In this document: positions 17,160-26,217 of the stretch, one piece after another
How positions within the stretch are numbered: the stretch's first letter is position 1
Layout: each line of letters begins with the position of its first letter
From: Allobosea lupini
GTDB taxonomy: Bacteria; Pseudomonadota; Alphaproteobacteria; Rhizobiales; Beijerinckiaceae
DNA length: 64,000 bases
Direction: 5' to 3'
Assembly (NCBI RefSeq): GCF_900109525.1
Contig: NZ_FOAN01000001.1
Location: 868,001-932,000, forward strand
Notes under the pieces: generated by a model
What the model was told of the DNA's origin: nothing
Database searches by the model: none
What the model saw: only the letters and a program-made list of their open reading frames with translations
Position numbers and translations under genes: made by a program

Positions 17160-17519
17160 GTGATCGCACGCATCGGCCGCGCCGGGCTCATGCTCGGCGC
17201 GGGCCTGCTGCTCGCCACGTCGATGGCGCTGGCGCAGGCCCCTGCTCCGTCGGAGGAGACGCCGGAGATGTTTCCGGCCGGGCCGAACCGCGACGAGGCC
17301 TTCTATGCCTGCGTCGCCTGCCACAATTTCAAGCTGGTCGCGGCACAGGCGATGAGCCGCGAGAAATGGGGCGAGACGCTCGACTGGATGGTGACCAAGC
17401 ACAACATGCCGGCCCTCCCTGCGGAGGAGCGCGGCAAGGTGCTCGACTATCTCGCCGAGGTCTTTCCGACCAAGGCGCCGGCCCAGCAGGGCGGATGGAA
17501 GAACCCGTTCCTGAACTGA
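17160..17519 (+). CDS. Periplasmic monohaem cytochrome c, sulfite dehydrogenase subunit (SorB-like)
   Basis: A 119-residue secreted cytochrome. The signal peptide (LMLGAGLLLATSMALAQA) is followed by a single haem-binding motif CVACH in EAFYACVACHNF, with a candidate axial Met in KHNMPALP. The GTG at 17160 is 5 bp after the SorA-like stop; a TTG overlapping that stop is another option. One haem and small size fit SorB, not the large dihaem SoxD. It should accept electrons from the molybdenum subunit and pass them to the respiratory chain. Confidence 0.85.
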   Translation: MIARIGRAGLMLGAGLLLATSMALAQAPAPSEETPEMFPAGPNRDEAFYACVACHNFKLVAAQAMSREKWGETLDWMVTKHNMPALPAEERGKVLDYLAEVFPTKAPAQQGGWKNPFLN

Positions 17520-17534
17520 GGCGACGCCTTCCGG

Positions 17535-17873
17535 TCAGAAGAGCTTGAGCGCGACCACTCCGGCGACGACCAGCGCGATGCCGAGCCAGCCGGCCGGGCG
17601 GATGCGCTGGCCGAAGGCGAGCGCGCCGACGACGGCGGTCAGCACAAGGCCGACGCCACCCCAGACGGCGTAGGCCACCGAGAGGTCCATGCCGCGGATC
17701 GCCTGCGCCAGGGCGGCGAAGGCGCCGACGACGCAGAGCACGCCGAGGGCGCCGACGAGCCGGCGCTTCAGCCCGTCGGAGATCTTGAGCAGGCTGGTGC
17801 CGATCACTTCGAGGATGACGGCAAGTCCGAGCCAGGCGAGCGCGAAGGCTTGCGCGGAGGCAGCGAAGGTCAC
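17535..17873 (-). CDS. Small multidrug resistance (SMR) transporter subunit, second of a pair
   Basis: A 112-residue four-helix SMR protein. The conserved membrane Glu is in LAVILEVIGTSLLK and the signature AYAVWGGVGLVLTAVVG is complete. It overlaps the upstream SMR gene by 4 bp (17870-17873), so the two are coupled. Such paired SMR genes (MdtIJ/EbrAB type) make heterodimers that export cationic compounds or polyamines. No riboswitch-like hairpins were seen upstream of the pair. Confidence 0.88.
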   Translation of the reverse strand: MTFAASAQAFALAWLGLAVILEVIGTSLLKISDGLKRRLVGALGVLCVVGAFAALAQAIRGMDLSVAYAVWGGVGLVLTAVVGALAFGQRIRPAGWLGIALVVAGVVALKLF

Positions 17874-18238
17874 ACCAGCCTCCGCTCATCCTCCCTGGGG
17901 GCCGCAGGGTCGGCGTCATGACCGACGCCGCGTTCCAGCAGCACGATGCCGCCGATGATCAGGGCCAGCGCCAGGATGCGCGGGAGCGTCAGATGCTCGG
18001 CGAAGAAGGCATGGCCGATCAGGGCGATGCCGACGATGCCGAGGCCTTCCCAGACCGCATAGGCGACGGCCATGGGAATGACCCGCAGGGCGACGCTGAG
18101 CAGGGCGAAGGACAGTCCGATCAGCACGAGCGGCAGCACCGCGACGAGGACCGGGCCCGCGACGAAGGCCTTGAGAGCCGACGTCGCAAGCAGCTCCACG
18201 GCGATGGCCGCGAGCAGGATCAACCAATGAAAAGACAT
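17870..18238 (-). CDS. Small multidrug resistance (SMR) transporter subunit, first of a pair
   Basis: A 122-residue SMR protein with four membrane helices, membrane Glu in AAIAVELLATSALKA and the AYAVWEGLGIVGIALIG signature. Its C-terminus is about ten residues longer than usual and charged (APREDERR). The stop overlaps the start of the second SMR gene. The pair separates the sulfite dehydrogenase genes from the second half of the exopolysaccharide locus and has no obvious link to either. Confidence 0.88.
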   Translation of the reverse strand: MSFHWLILLAAIAVELLATSALKAFVAGPVLVAVLPLVLIGLSFALLSVALRVIPMAVAYAVWEGLGIVGIALIGHAFFAEHLTLPRILALALIIGGIVLLERGVGHDADPAAPREDERRLV

Positions 18239-18755
18239 AAGTCACACAGGGGCGCTGGCCCGGGGCGCAGGCGCCGCGGGTGCGGCGTCTGCGGGGTGCG
18301 CATCGTTAGCGTTCAAAAGACGATGTTCGAGATGAAGGGAGCGCTCAGGCTTTCGCCGAAGGCCAGCACATCGCCCAAGCCCAAATCACCGGAAATACCC
18401 GTGGGCAAGGTCAATGAAATATGTGCTTCTCAGACACTCATCGCGGCGTTAAGTGCCTGAATCTAAGCTTTTTGTCAACTCGACCGCGACTTTCTGTGCC
18501 TTCGACACTATTTTCGTGGCCGCGAAACACTCGGCTAATACCTTGAAGGCCCGAGTGAAAATCGACCTTTCGATAGGTCCGAAAAAAGATGCCCCGACGA
18601 TGCGGTTTCAGCCGTCTTCGATGGGCTCAAATCGCCTCAAATCCCGATCGCTTCCGCAGAGTCCGATTAAGTCTTCCGAGAGCAATTTGCGCTAGGTGAC
18701 GAGAGCTTTCAGCGCGGCGGGCGAGCCCGCATTCCCTGCGCGAGGACTGGACGAG
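18239..18755. other. Long intergenic leader before the polysaccharide transferase gene
   Basis: About 500 bp without a supported gene. The stretch 18400-18600 is AT-richer than its neighbours and lies between the divergent SMR pair and the WcaJ-type gene, so it probably holds the promoter of the downstream exopolysaccharide operon. Short frames here show no recognisable protein. Confidence 0.4.
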
Positions 18756-20297
18756 ATGGGCGCTTTCGACGTTCGCGACCTGATCAAGGCGGATTCAACC
18801 GGCCCCGCATCTGCAGGCGGAGCATCGGAGGGCACGCGGACCTTCCATCCGCTGGCCGAACGCATCGCCGCGATGCCGGTCAAGCAGACGCTGTCGCCGG
18901 TGCTGATCGAGGGGCTGGTGCGCCTCGCCGACATGCTGGTGATCCTCGGCGTCGGCGGGCTGGTCTTCGCCTTCTACGTCGCCGGCAAGGTCGACTACGC
19001 CCTGCCCTACCAGGTCACGGTGCCGCTGGTGGCGGTCGGCGCACTCGCCGTCTTCCAGGCGCTCCACCTCTACCATGTCAGCGCGTTGCGCAATTTCATC
19101 GGCATCGCGGTACGGGTCGCAGCCGGCTGGACGATCCTGTTCCTGCTGGCGCTGGCCGGCTTCTTCTTCCTCAAGGTCGGTGACCAGGTCTCGCGCGTCT
19201 GGCTCGCCGCCTTCTATGCCGTCGGCCTCGTACTGCTGCTGGCCGAGCGGCTGACAGCCTCGCTGATCGTCCTTCGGCTCACCCGGATGGGCCGGCTCGA
19301 ACGTCGCACAGCGATCGTCGGCGGCGGCCCCGCCGGCGAGGAGCTGATCAAGGCGCTGGAGGCCCAGCGCGACACGGGGCTGCGCGTCTGCGGCGTCTTC
19401 GACGACCGCAATGACGATCGCTCGCCCGATCTCGTCGCCGGCTACCCCAAGCTCGGCACGATCGACGATCTCGTCGAGTTCGCGCGCCGCACCAAGCTCG
19501 ACCTCGTGATCTTCACCCTGCCGATCTCGGCCGAGGCGCGGCTGCTCGCCATGCTGCGCAAGCTCTGGGTGCTGCCGATCGATATCCGGCTCTCGGCCCA
19601 TATGTCGAAGCTGCGCTTCCGGCCGCGCTCTTATTCCTATATCGGCGCGGTCCCCGTGCTCGACGTGTTCGACCGACCGATCGCCGACTGGGACATCGTC
19701 GTCAAATGGGTGTTCGACAAGGTCGTCGGCACGCTGGCGCTGATCGCGCTGTCGCCGCTGATGATCGCGACCGCGATCGCCGTCAGGCTCGACTCGAAGG
19801 GTCCGATCCTGTTCCGGCAGAAGCGCTACGGCTTCAACAACGAGATGATCGAGGTGCTGAAGTTCCGCTCGCTCTATCACGATATGAGCGATTTTGCCGC
19901 CGCCAAGCAGGTCACCAAGGACGATCCGCGCGTCACCCGCGTCGGTCGCTTCATTCGCAAGACCTCGATCGACGAGTTGCCGCAGCTGCTCAACGTCGTG
20001 TTCAAGGGCAATCTCTCGCTGGTCGGCCCGCGCCCCCACGCGATCCACGCGACCGCATCGAACCGCGCCTATGAGCAGGTCGTCGACGGTTACTTCGCCC
20101 GCCACAAGGTCAAGCCCGGCATCACCGGCTGGGCGCAGGTCCATGGCTGGCGCGGCGAGACCGACACCGAGGACAAGATCCAGCGCCGCGTCGAGCATGA
20201 TCTCTATTACATCGAGAACTGGTCGGTGCTGCTCGACCTCTACATCCTGATCAAGACGCCGTTCTCGCTGATGACCAAGAACGAGAACGCCTATTGA
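18756..20297 (+). CDS. Undecaprenyl-phosphate sugar phosphotransferase (WcaJ/ExoY-type)
   Basis: A 513-residue polyprenyl-phosphate hexose-1-phosphate transferase that starts repeat-unit assembly on the inner membrane. There are four or five N-terminal helices, a central Rossmann-like domain ([15 protein letters not shown]), another helix, and the C-terminal catalytic domain with [46 protein letters not shown] and LVGPRPHA. The ATG at 18756 has GAGGA upstream; a GTG at 18696 in frame would add a 20-residue extension. Its stop overlaps the next gene's TTG start by 4 bp. It initiates the polysaccharide that the OPX/Wzz pair at 11550-14462 exports. Confidence 0.9.
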   Translation: MGAFDVRDLIKADSTGPASAGGASEGTRTFHPLAERIAAMPVKQTLSPVLIEGLVRLADMLVILGVGGLVFAFYVAGKVDYALPYQVTVPLVAVGALAVFQALHLYHVSALRNFIGIAVRVAAGWTILFLLALAGFFFLKVGDQVSRVWLAAFYAVGLVLLLAERLTASLIVLRLTRMGRLERRTAIVGGGPAGEELIKALEAQRDTGLRVCGVFDDRNDDRSPDLVAGYPKLGTIDDLVEFARRTKLDLVIFTLPISAEARLLAMLRKLWVLPIDIRLSAHMSKLRFRPRSYSYIGAVPVLDVFDRPIADWDIVVKWVFDKVVGTLALIALSPLMIATAIAVRLDSKGPILFRQKRYGFNNEMIEVLKFRSLYHDMSDFAAAKQVTKDDPRVTRVGRFIRKTSIDELPQLLNVVFKGNLSLVGPRPHAIHATASNRAYEQVVDGYFARHKVKPGITGWAQVHGWRGETDTEDKIQRRVEHDLYYIENWSVLLDLYILIKTPFSLMTKNENAY

Positions 20298-21526
20298 GCA
20301 CGCTGGCGCACGACCCGGGGCTCGGCCGGCGCCTCCGGATTTCCCACGCCGCGCTGCAGCGCGGCGCGCTCTGGCTGCTGACCGCCTCCAGCTGGGTCGC
20401 GATCATCGAGCCCTCGCCCTATGAGATCGCCTTCCTGCTGGTCCTGGCGGTGTTCGTGCTCACCGGTCTGCGCCTGTCGCGGGCGCTGCTGCCGCTGGCG
20501 CTGCTGCTGCTCGGCTTCAATCTCGGCGGCGCCATCTCGCTGATCCCCTGGATGAACGATCCGGATGCGGTGCGCTTCATCGCCGTCTCCTTCTACCTGA
20601 TGGTCACGGCGATCGTGCTGGCGGCCGTCATGGCCGACGACACGCAGGCCCGGCTCGAGGCGCTGAAGCGCGGCTACCTGTTCGCGACCTGGTGCACCGG
20701 CCTGCTCGCGATCGTCGGCTATTTCGACATTGCCGGCCTTGGCGACCATTTCACGCTGTGGGGCCGCGCGACCGGCACGTTCAAGGATCCGAACGTGCTC
20801 GGCCCGTTCCTGGTGCTGCCGATCGTCTTCGTGCTGCAGGATATCCTGGTGGGACGGCGCGGGCTCGTCGGCGGCCTCACCCTGATCAGCGTGCCGCTCG
20901 CTGCTCTGTTCCTGACCTTCTCGCGCGGCGCCTGGGGCAATCTCGCGGCTGCGGTGCTGCTGATGGCGGGCCTGACCTTCCTGACCGCGGGCACGGCCAG
21001 GATGCGGGCACGGATCGTCGCGCTGGCCCTGACCAGCCTCGTGCTCGCCGCCGCCACCCTGGCGATCGCCCTCTCCTTCGACGTCATCCGCGAGATGTTC
21101 GAGGTCCGGGCCAGCCTCGACCAGAGCTACGACCTCGGCGTCACCGGCCGCTTCGGCGCGCAGCTGCGCTCGATCCCGATGCTGCTCTCCGAGCCCAACG
21201 GCTTCGGGCCGCTGCGCTTCCGCTGGCTGTTCCTCCAGCAGGATCCGCACAATGTCTACATCAACGCCTTCGCCTCCTATGGCTGGCTCGGCGGCTTTTC
21301 CTGGCTGGCGCTGACCGTGGCGACCTGCTGGGCCGGCTGGTGGCTGGTGTTCCGGCGCGGCCCGTTGCAGGGCCAGGCGATCGCGGTTTGGTCGGTCCTC
21401 TTCGTCACGATCCTGCAGGGCTTCCAGATCGACACCGACCATTGGCGCCACTTCTACCTGCTGCTCGGGCTGATCTGGGGCCTTGCAGCCATTGCGCGTC
21501 GCCCGGGCGCTGAGACCGCGCCATGA
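20294..21526 (+). CDS. O-antigen ligase/polymerase-family membrane protein (Wzy-like)
   Basis: A 410-residue integral membrane protein with roughly ten to twelve helices and a large periplasmic loop, matching the Wzy_C/O-antigen ligase superfamily. The motif GTFKDPNVLGPFL followed by TFSRGAWGN is characteristic of the exopolysaccharide polymerases in this group. It starts at TTG within the stop of the WcaJ-type gene and ends in an ATGA overlap with the acyltransferase, so all three are coupled. Its role is probably polymerisation of the repeat unit. Confidence 0.85.
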   Translation: MSTLAHDPGLGRRLRISHAALQRGALWLLTASSWVAIIEPSPYEIAFLLVLAVFVLTGLRLSRALLPLALLLLGFNLGGAISLIPWMNDPDAVRFIAVSFYLMVTAIVLAAVMADDTQARLEALKRGYLFATWCTGLLAIVGYFDIAGLGDHFTLWGRATGTFKDPNVLGPFLVLPIVFVLQDILVGRRGLVGGLTLISVPLAALFLTFSRGAWGNLAAAVLLMAGLTFLTAGTARMRARIVALALTSLVLAAATLAIALSFDVIREMFEVRASLDQSYDLGVTGRFGAQLRSIPMLLSEPNGFGPLRFRWLFLQQDPHNVYINAFASYGWLGGFSWLALTVATCWAGWWLVFRRGPLQGQAIAVWSVLFVTILQGFQIDTDHWRHFYLLLGLIWGLAAIARRPGAETAP

Positions 21527-22665
21527 CCGGGAAGACGGGGGAAGCCCGGCAGAACCAGGCGATCCAGGTGCTGCGCGGCGTTGCGGCGCTGCTCGTCGTG
21601 ATCGGCCATGCGATCCATGAGACGCAGGCGATGGGCAGCGCGCTCGGGCGCGCACCGCTCGACGGCTCCCTGCTGCGATGGAGCACGGGCGTCGACATCT
21701 TCTTCGTCATCTCCGGCTTCATCATGGTCTACAGCTCGACGCAACTGTTCGAGCGCCCCGGCGGATGGCGCAGCTTCCTCTGGCGCCGCTTCGTGCGCAT
21801 CGTTCCGCTCTACTGGCTGCTGACGACACTGTTGCTGCTCGGCGCCCTCGTCGCACCAAGGCTGCTGAACGTGCCGATCGACGATTGGCGGCATGTGCTG
21901 GCCTCCTATCTCTTCATCCCGTCCCTGCGGGCGCCCGGAGAGATCCGCCCGGTCATGGCGCTGGGCTGGACGCTGAACCTCGAAATGTTCTTCTACGTGC
22001 TGTTCGCCTGCACGCTCGCCTTGCCGATGCGCCTGGCGGTGCCGGTGCTGACGGCGATCCTCGCCGTGCTCGCCGGGGTCGGTCTCGCCTTCGAGCCGAC
22101 GCAGGTCCAGCTCGCCTTCTGGACCCAGTCGATCATCCTCGAATTCGCCTTCGGCTGCCTGCTGGCGCTCGCCTATCTCGGCGGCCTGCGGCTGGGCGCG
22201 CCGACGGCGCTCGTATTGGCCTGCGCCGGCATGGCCGGCCTGGTGCAATGGCCCGCTCTGGCCGATCAGCAATGGCCGGACGCGCTGCGCTGGGGCGTGC
22301 CTGCCCTGATGATCGTCAGCGCCGCGGCTCTGCACCGAGGCGCCAGCGCGGCGCGCGGGAGGCCGTCACGGCTGCTCGGCGTCGCGGTGCTGCTCGGCAA
22401 CGCCTCCTACAGCCTTTACCTGGTACACCCCTTCGTACTGCGCCCGCTGCGCAATCTCTGGACGCAAGCCATTGGCGATGCGCTTCCGCTGACGGCCTAT
22501 GTCGTGGTCGCGACGGCAGCCTCCTGCGTCACTGCCCTGCTGCTCTACCGCTATGCAGAGCAGCCTTTGCTGCGGGCGATGCGGAGCCGGCGGCCGGAGG
22601 GAGCCGGCGAGCGCGAAGCGCGCTCGCCCCTGCCAGCTCAGCGTTCCTTGCGAACGACCACATAG
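21523..22665 (+). CDS. Acyltransferase 3 family membrane protein (exopolysaccharide modification)
   Basis: A 380-residue protein with about ten helices. The acyltransferase-3 opening is present (IQVLRGVAALLVVIGHAIHE, with the essential His), and VDIFFVISGFIMV follows. Enzymes of this type move acetyl or other acyl groups across the inner membrane onto sugars. It overlaps the polymerase gene by ATGA and its 3' end overlaps the convergent methyltransferase gene by 28 bp. It probably decorates the polysaccharide made by this locus. Confidence 0.88.
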   Translation: MTGKTGEARQNQAIQVLRGVAALLVVIGHAIHETQAMGSALGRAPLDGSLLRWSTGVDIFFVISGFIMVYSSTQLFERPGGWRSFLWRRFVRIVPLYWLLTTLLLLGALVAPRLLNVPIDDWRHVLASYLFIPSLRAPGEIRPVMALGWTLNLEMFFYVLFACTLALPMRLAVPVLTAILAVLAGVGLAFEPTQVQLAFWTQSIILEFAFGCLLALAYLGGLRLGAPTALVLACAGMAGLVQWPALADQQWPDALRWGVPALMIVSAAALHRGASAARGRPSRLLGVAVLLGNASYSLYLVHPFVLRPLRNLWTQAIGDALPLTAYVVVATAASCVTALLLYRYAEQPLLRAMRSRRPEGAGEREARSPLPAQRSLRTTT

Positions 22666-23450
22666 GCATAGGTCGTCACCAGGCGCCAATCGGCCTTGGC
22701 GGCGAGCTTGTTGAAGGCCGCATCGAGGCCGCGCAGGCCCGGCATCCGCTCGAAGTAGCCGCTGCCCCAGAAGGGCTGGACGTGGACGTCGCGGAAGCCG
22801 GCCCGCTGGAGCATCGGCTCCAATGCCGCGCGGCTGCCACGGCACTGATCGTAGAAGGCCGGGAAGACCGGGTCGTCGCCGTCCTGCCGCCGCGCTGGGA
22901 AGAGCGCATGCATGATGGCGCGCGACGCCGCCTTCGGCAGGATGTGATTGAGCGCGAAGACCGGCGCCCAGAGCGTCGGCATGAAGGCGAGCCCGATACC
23001 GCCCGGCGCCAGCAAGGCATGGATGTTGGCCCAGGCACGCTCAACGTCATGGACATGCTCGAACACCATGCGCGAGATCATCATGTCGTAGCCGCCGCGG
23101 GCGACGTCCGGCTCGGACAGATCGCCGGCGATGTCGAAACGCGCGGTGCGCAGCCCTTTCGGCGTCAGCGCGAGTTCCCCCGCATCGATGTCGTTGACGA
23201 TGAGGTCGAGCCCATGACGGCGCGCGTCCTCGACGGTGAAAAGCGGATCGCGGCCGCCACCGATCTCGCAGAGCCGCCTCAGGCCGAACTGGTGCATCAG
23301 CGCCAGGATCGTCGCCTCGTAATGATCCCAGGCCCAGTTGGAATGCCAATCGGGCTGGAGTCCGGCGAAGAAGCTCTCGATCGAGCCCCTGTCCACCGCC
23401 GCGGCATCCTGCGACCGCAGCGGCCGACGTTCGGTCAGCGCCATCGACAT
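22638..23450 (-). CDS. Class I SAM-dependent methyltransferase
   Basis: A 270-residue methyltransferase. The SAM-binding motif I is LCEIGGGRDPLF, with the acidic motif II region LIVNDIDAGEL and motif IV-VI segments GGYDMMISRMVFEHV and LLAPGGIGLAF. The ATG at 23450 is chosen from the start of similarity; an in-frame start at 23513 adds 21 residues of no clear character. It is convergent with the acyltransferase gene. Its location suggests sugar methylation, but small-molecule or lipid substrates are not excluded. Confidence 0.8.
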   Translation of the reverse strand: MSMALTERRPLRSQDAAAVDRGSIESFFAGLQPDWHSNWAWDHYEATILALMHQFGLRRLCEIGGGRDPLFTVEDARRHGLDLIVNDIDAGELALTPKGLRTARFDIAGDLSEPDVARGGYDMMISRMVFEHVHDVERAWANIHALLAPGGIGLAFMPTLWAPVFALNHILPKAASRAIMHALFPARRQDGDDPVFPAFYDQCRGSRAALEPMLQRAGFRDVHVQPFWGSGYFERMPGLRGLDAAFNKLAAKADWRLVTTYAYVVVRKER

Positions 23451-23844
23451 GACGATATGTCCCGTTTCCTGCTGTGAGGCCCCGACCCTGCGCCCGCTGC
23501 ACGGGCCGCGCAATCGAAGCCTTAAGGAAGGGTTAACGAGCCACAGAGCCAGCCGCCCCGAAAAGGGACAACTGCGGCATCCCGAACCCGGTCAGCTGCC
23601 GACACGCGCGCGCGGAACCTCATGGCAAGAGACTATTGAAACTGGCGTGCGAAGCCGCAGCGCTACCGAGATTATCGCACGCAGCGACTCAGTTCCCGAT
23701 GGCGACGATGAGCCGTCCGACCCGAATAGGCTGTAGCGGCTCTTCCGGCCGCTCCGGGATCCTGCCGTCTCTGAACCAGAGATAGCCACATTCTGCCGCC
23801 CGACGACGCAATAGTAGCCGCAGCTGGCCGGGTTGCGGCAACGC
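23451..23844. other. Intergenic region with no supported gene
   Basis: About 390 bp between two minus-strand genes. A short minus-strand frame around 23690-23800 reads protein-like (GYLWFRDGRIPERPEEP then VGRLIVAIGN and a stop) but has no start or ribosome site and cannot be assigned. No terminator with a T-run was found. Confidence 0.35.
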
Positions 23845-25107
23845 TCACTTCGGCGTTTCAGCCGAGAGCCGATCTGAATCCGCGTCAGCCGGCCGGCCGC
23901 GTGGAAAGGAGGTGGCGATACCTCTTACCCATGCCAGCATCGCCTTGTCCTTCTGCTCAATCAGGACGAAGGACCGATCGGCAAGGATTGCCGAAATCGG
24001 CAGAACGAGCGCGGCCTGGAGGGCTCCGTAGAAAATGGGATTTGAGAAGGCTTGCGGATAAAGCTTGAGGATACCGACCCAGACGAGCGCCATTACGGGG
24101 TAGTGGACCAGATACAGCGAATAGCTTCTGTTCCCGATCCAAAGCAGGCCCCGATAAAGAAGTCCGTCTTTGCCTTGGAAGGCGTTCTCCCGCGACGCCA
24201 GCAACGCGGCGAGCGCAAAGCAGATGCCGATGACCGGCTGCCCGACACCCTCCAGCAGTCTGCGCGCGTCCGCGTTGAGCAGATCTCCGCATGCGATCGC
24301 AACCGCAAACGGCGCGCAGAGCGCCGCTGCGGCAAGCACCTTCCCAATTCGCCAGTTCGCGACGCTGGTGAGAGACACGAAATAGGTCAGCGCGCCCAGG
24401 GCCAAGAAGTCGAAGCGCCAAGCGGTTAGGTATATCAAAGTGTCTGTATTCACTGACCTTACGACGCCGGCCGTCGCTATCGACAGTCGCTCCCAGATGA
24501 TCAGCGCATAGAGCGCTGCCGTCAGGGAGAAGATCAGCACGCAGGCAAGCCGATGCGAGAGGCGCAGTGCCGCTATCACCGCTAGCACCGCCGCGAAGGC
24601 TGCGTAGAACTGGAACTCGACCGAGAGCGACCACATCGCACTATTGAAATAAAGCGGCTGATTCACCCTATTGACGTGGTATCCACCCAGTATCGACAAG
24701 GCCTGCGCCAAGAACTCCTTGCGCGTGACGGACAGATTCGCTATCGCCCATGCGTCTTCACTAGCAAATCTATAGGCAACGAGCGCCGTCACTGCGCTGA
24801 GTACTATAAATGCGAGAATGGCCGGGAGCAGTCGGAACGCGCGCCGCGACAGGAAGCGGCCCGGGGACATCGATGGGCCTTCGATAATCGTCTTCGTCAC
24901 AATGAAGCCGGAAATCACAAAAAACAGTTCGACCCCGAAAATTCCGATCCAGAAGGGCGGCAGCGGATTGTTCGGCACCATCGCCAGCAGCGCGGCAGGC
25001 AGGCTGAGGTGAGCGCACAGCACCCAAAGGATAGCGAGAGCGCGCAAGATCTGCAGGTCGGCGATCTTTTTGCGCGGGGCAACCGGCAGGCCTGTCGTCG
25101 ATGACAT
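23845..25107 (-). CDS. Acyltransferase 3 family membrane protein
   Basis: A 420-residue membrane protein of the acyltransferase-3 (OafA/ExoZ) family. The start of the domain is ADLQILRALAILWVLCAHL (family His retained), followed by VELFFVISGFIVTKTI and GRFLSRRAFRLLPA. The late NRSYSLYLVHYPVMALVW segment also fits. It is a second sugar acyltransferase at the edge of the polysaccharide locus and shares only the family pattern with the one at 21523. Base composition is slightly less GC-rich than in neighbours, so recent acquisition is possible. Confidence 0.87.
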   Translation of the reverse strand: MSSTTGLPVAPRKKIADLQILRALAILWVLCAHLSLPAALLAMVPNNPLPPFWIGIFGVELFFVISGFIVTKTIIEGPSMSPGRFLSRRAFRLLPAILAFIVLSAVTALVAYRFASEDAWAIANLSVTRKEFLAQALSILGGYHVNRVNQPLYFNSAMWSLSVEFQFYAAFAAVLAVIAALRLSHRLACVLIFSLTAALYALIIWERLSIATAGVVRSVNTDTLIYLTAWRFDFLALGALTYFVSLTSVANWRIGKVLAAAALCAPFAVAIACGDLLNADARRLLEGVGQPVIGICFALAALLASRENAFQGKDGLLYRGLLWIGNRSYSLYLVHYPVMALVWVGILKLYPQAFSNPIFYGALQAALVLPISAILADRSFVLIEQKDKAMLAWVRGIATSFPRGRPADADSDRLSAETPK

Positions 25108-25214
25108 CGCAGCTTCCTGATGGGGGCGTCTCTATGACATGCCGTAGGAGACACGACAACCAATCTACCTACAGGCCAGCATGTGCGGTTCGCGCGGAAA
25201 CGTGACGAATCGGA

Positions 25215-25388
25215 TCACCCAATCCGAGCCTCGGCCTGCTGCTCGCTCGGCATGGTCGTCGCCATCTTCCGATAATACTTCCGCGTCATCCAGATGTAAA
25301 TCGCCACACTGGAACTCATGGACGCGAAGATAGACGTTGCGTTCAGGCTTTCGGCGGCTCCAAGTATCGGCGAAATAATCCAGTTAGC
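25215..25388 (-). pseudogene. Truncated C-terminal fragment of an unidentified membrane protein
   Basis: On the minus strand an open frame reads NWIISPILGAAESLNAT, then SSSVAIYIWMTRKYYRKMA, and stops at 25215. It has the look of the end of a polytopic membrane protein, for example a polysaccharide flippase, but there is no full gene upstream: the frame turns into unrelated sequence past 25390 and meets a stop near 25440. No ribosome site precedes its internal Met codons. I infer a gene cut by a deletion or insertion event next to the tRNA. The rest of 25108-25670 shows no gene. Confidence 0.4.
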
Positions 25389-25547
25389 ACCGCTGTGACG
25401 AATCTCCGGCGGTCTATCGAAAGGCGTGCGGTTTGCTGGTGATCATCGCCGCGCTGGGCGGCATCCCGATCGGGCAGTTGATGAAGCGATGCGAGTAGCC
25501 CCCTGCCCGCTCGAATCGGCCAATCGGCAAGAGCGCCTTGCGAACAC

Positions 25548-25571
25548 TGATGGGACTTTTGATGGGACTTT
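25548..25571. repeat. Tandem duplication of a 12-bp unit
   Basis: TGATGGGACTTT is present twice head to tail, 100 bp from the 3' end of tRNA-Pro. The surrounding 25390-25670 has no supported gene. It may be a relic of an integrase-associated junction, which often lie beside tRNA 3' ends. Confidence 0.6.
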
Positions 25572-25670
25572 TCGTGCCGAGCGGCGCGATTTGTTCCCGT
25601 TTTGTTCCAAATCGAGCAAGCCAAGCCGTTGATGCGACTAGGCTAAATATCTCAACTACAAGAGAAAAAA

Positions 25671-25748
25671 TGGTCGGAGCGAGAGGATTCGAACCTCCGA
25701 CCCCTTGTCCCCCAGACAAGTGCGCTAACCGGGCTGCGCTACGCTCCG
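25671..25748 (-). tRNA. tRNA-Pro (anticodon GGG)
   Basis: The minus strand folds into a complete cloverleaf. The acceptor stem CGGAGCG pairs with CGCTCCG, the D-stem is GCGC/GCGC, the anticodon stem CTTGT/ACAAG holds loop CTGGGGG (anticodon GGG), and the T-loop is TTCGAAT with a GGAGG/CCTCT stem. The discriminator A and an encoded CCA end at 25671. The 3' side borders a gene-poor, repeat-bearing stretch, as at many integration sites. Confidence 0.95.
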
Positions 25749-25758
25749 ACGGGTCGGC

Positions 25759-26019
25759 TTATAGAGCGCACGACGCCGCGATGCAACGCGGCAATTGCCG
25801 GATCGGGCCGCTGGATTCACAGCTACCTGTCGACATGCGCAGGGGTGCGACCTCGGCCGGCGTGATGCCCCTGCGTCCGGCATGGCGGACGATGGTGCGC
25901 ACGAGCCCGACAAAGACGGTCGCCAGCGGCAGGGCCAGCGCTGCGTTCCCCTCCAGCGCAAGCCAGAGCGAGGCGGGCAGCGTCGCAATCGTCGCGACGA
26001 CGAGGAGAGTGCTGGTCAT
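25759..26019 (-). CDS. Small hypothetical membrane protein
   Basis: An 86-codon frame starting MTSTLLVVATIATLPASLWL, with hydrophobic stretches at about 3-20 and 26-42 and a basic tail. The end at 25759 lies 11 bp upstream of the tRNA-Pro 5' end. The start at 26019 has only a weak ribosome site. Composition of the first 45 residues looks membrane-like; the last 40 are less convincing. No known family recognised. Confidence 0.45.
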   Translation of the reverse strand: MTSTLLVVATIATLPASLWLALEGNAALALPLATVFVGLVRTIVRHAGRRGITPAEVAPLRMSTGSCESSGPIRQLPRCIAASCAL

Positions 26020-26172
26020 GCCGTGTCCAATCCGGCCCAGGACCGCCGCTGCGGCCTGCTCGACTGCTCCTCGATGGGCTTCGCACCGCGGCCAGGCCAC
26101 GCTTCAGCCAGCTAAATATGACAAGGGCTTTTCGGGTGCACGCACGAGCGTCAAGCCACCTTCGGCGCTGGA

Positions 26173-26206
26173 CACCGGCAGGTGGGCACCGGCAGGTGGG
26201 CACCGG
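26173..26206. repeat. 14-bp tandem repeat, about 2.4 copies
   Basis: CACCGGCAGGTGGG occurs twice in direct succession and a third copy begins (CACCGG). It lies between two small minus-strand genes, where replication slippage could change copy number. Confidence 0.7.
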
Positions 26207-26217
26207 CCCCTGGCCCA

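Noticed and set aside
15784..17519. SoxCD sulfur-oxidation pair
   Set aside because: The cytochrome has one haem and 119 residues, while SoxD is a much larger dihaem protein; SorAB fits better.
18239..18330. Possible guanidine riboswitch before the paired SMR genes
   Set aside because: No ACGR-loop hairpins or ykkC-I conserved segments are visible, unlike the SMR gene at 30750.
23690..23810. Protein-like minus-strand fragment in the gap after the methyltransferase gene
   Set aside because: It has no start codon or ribosome site and I cannot link it to a family; kept only as a note for the gap.
25389..25499. Short plus-strand hydrophobic frame (VIIAALGGIPIGQLMKRC at its end)
   Set aside because: Bounded by a stop, no start or ribosome site, and too short to assign; left as part of the scarred zone.
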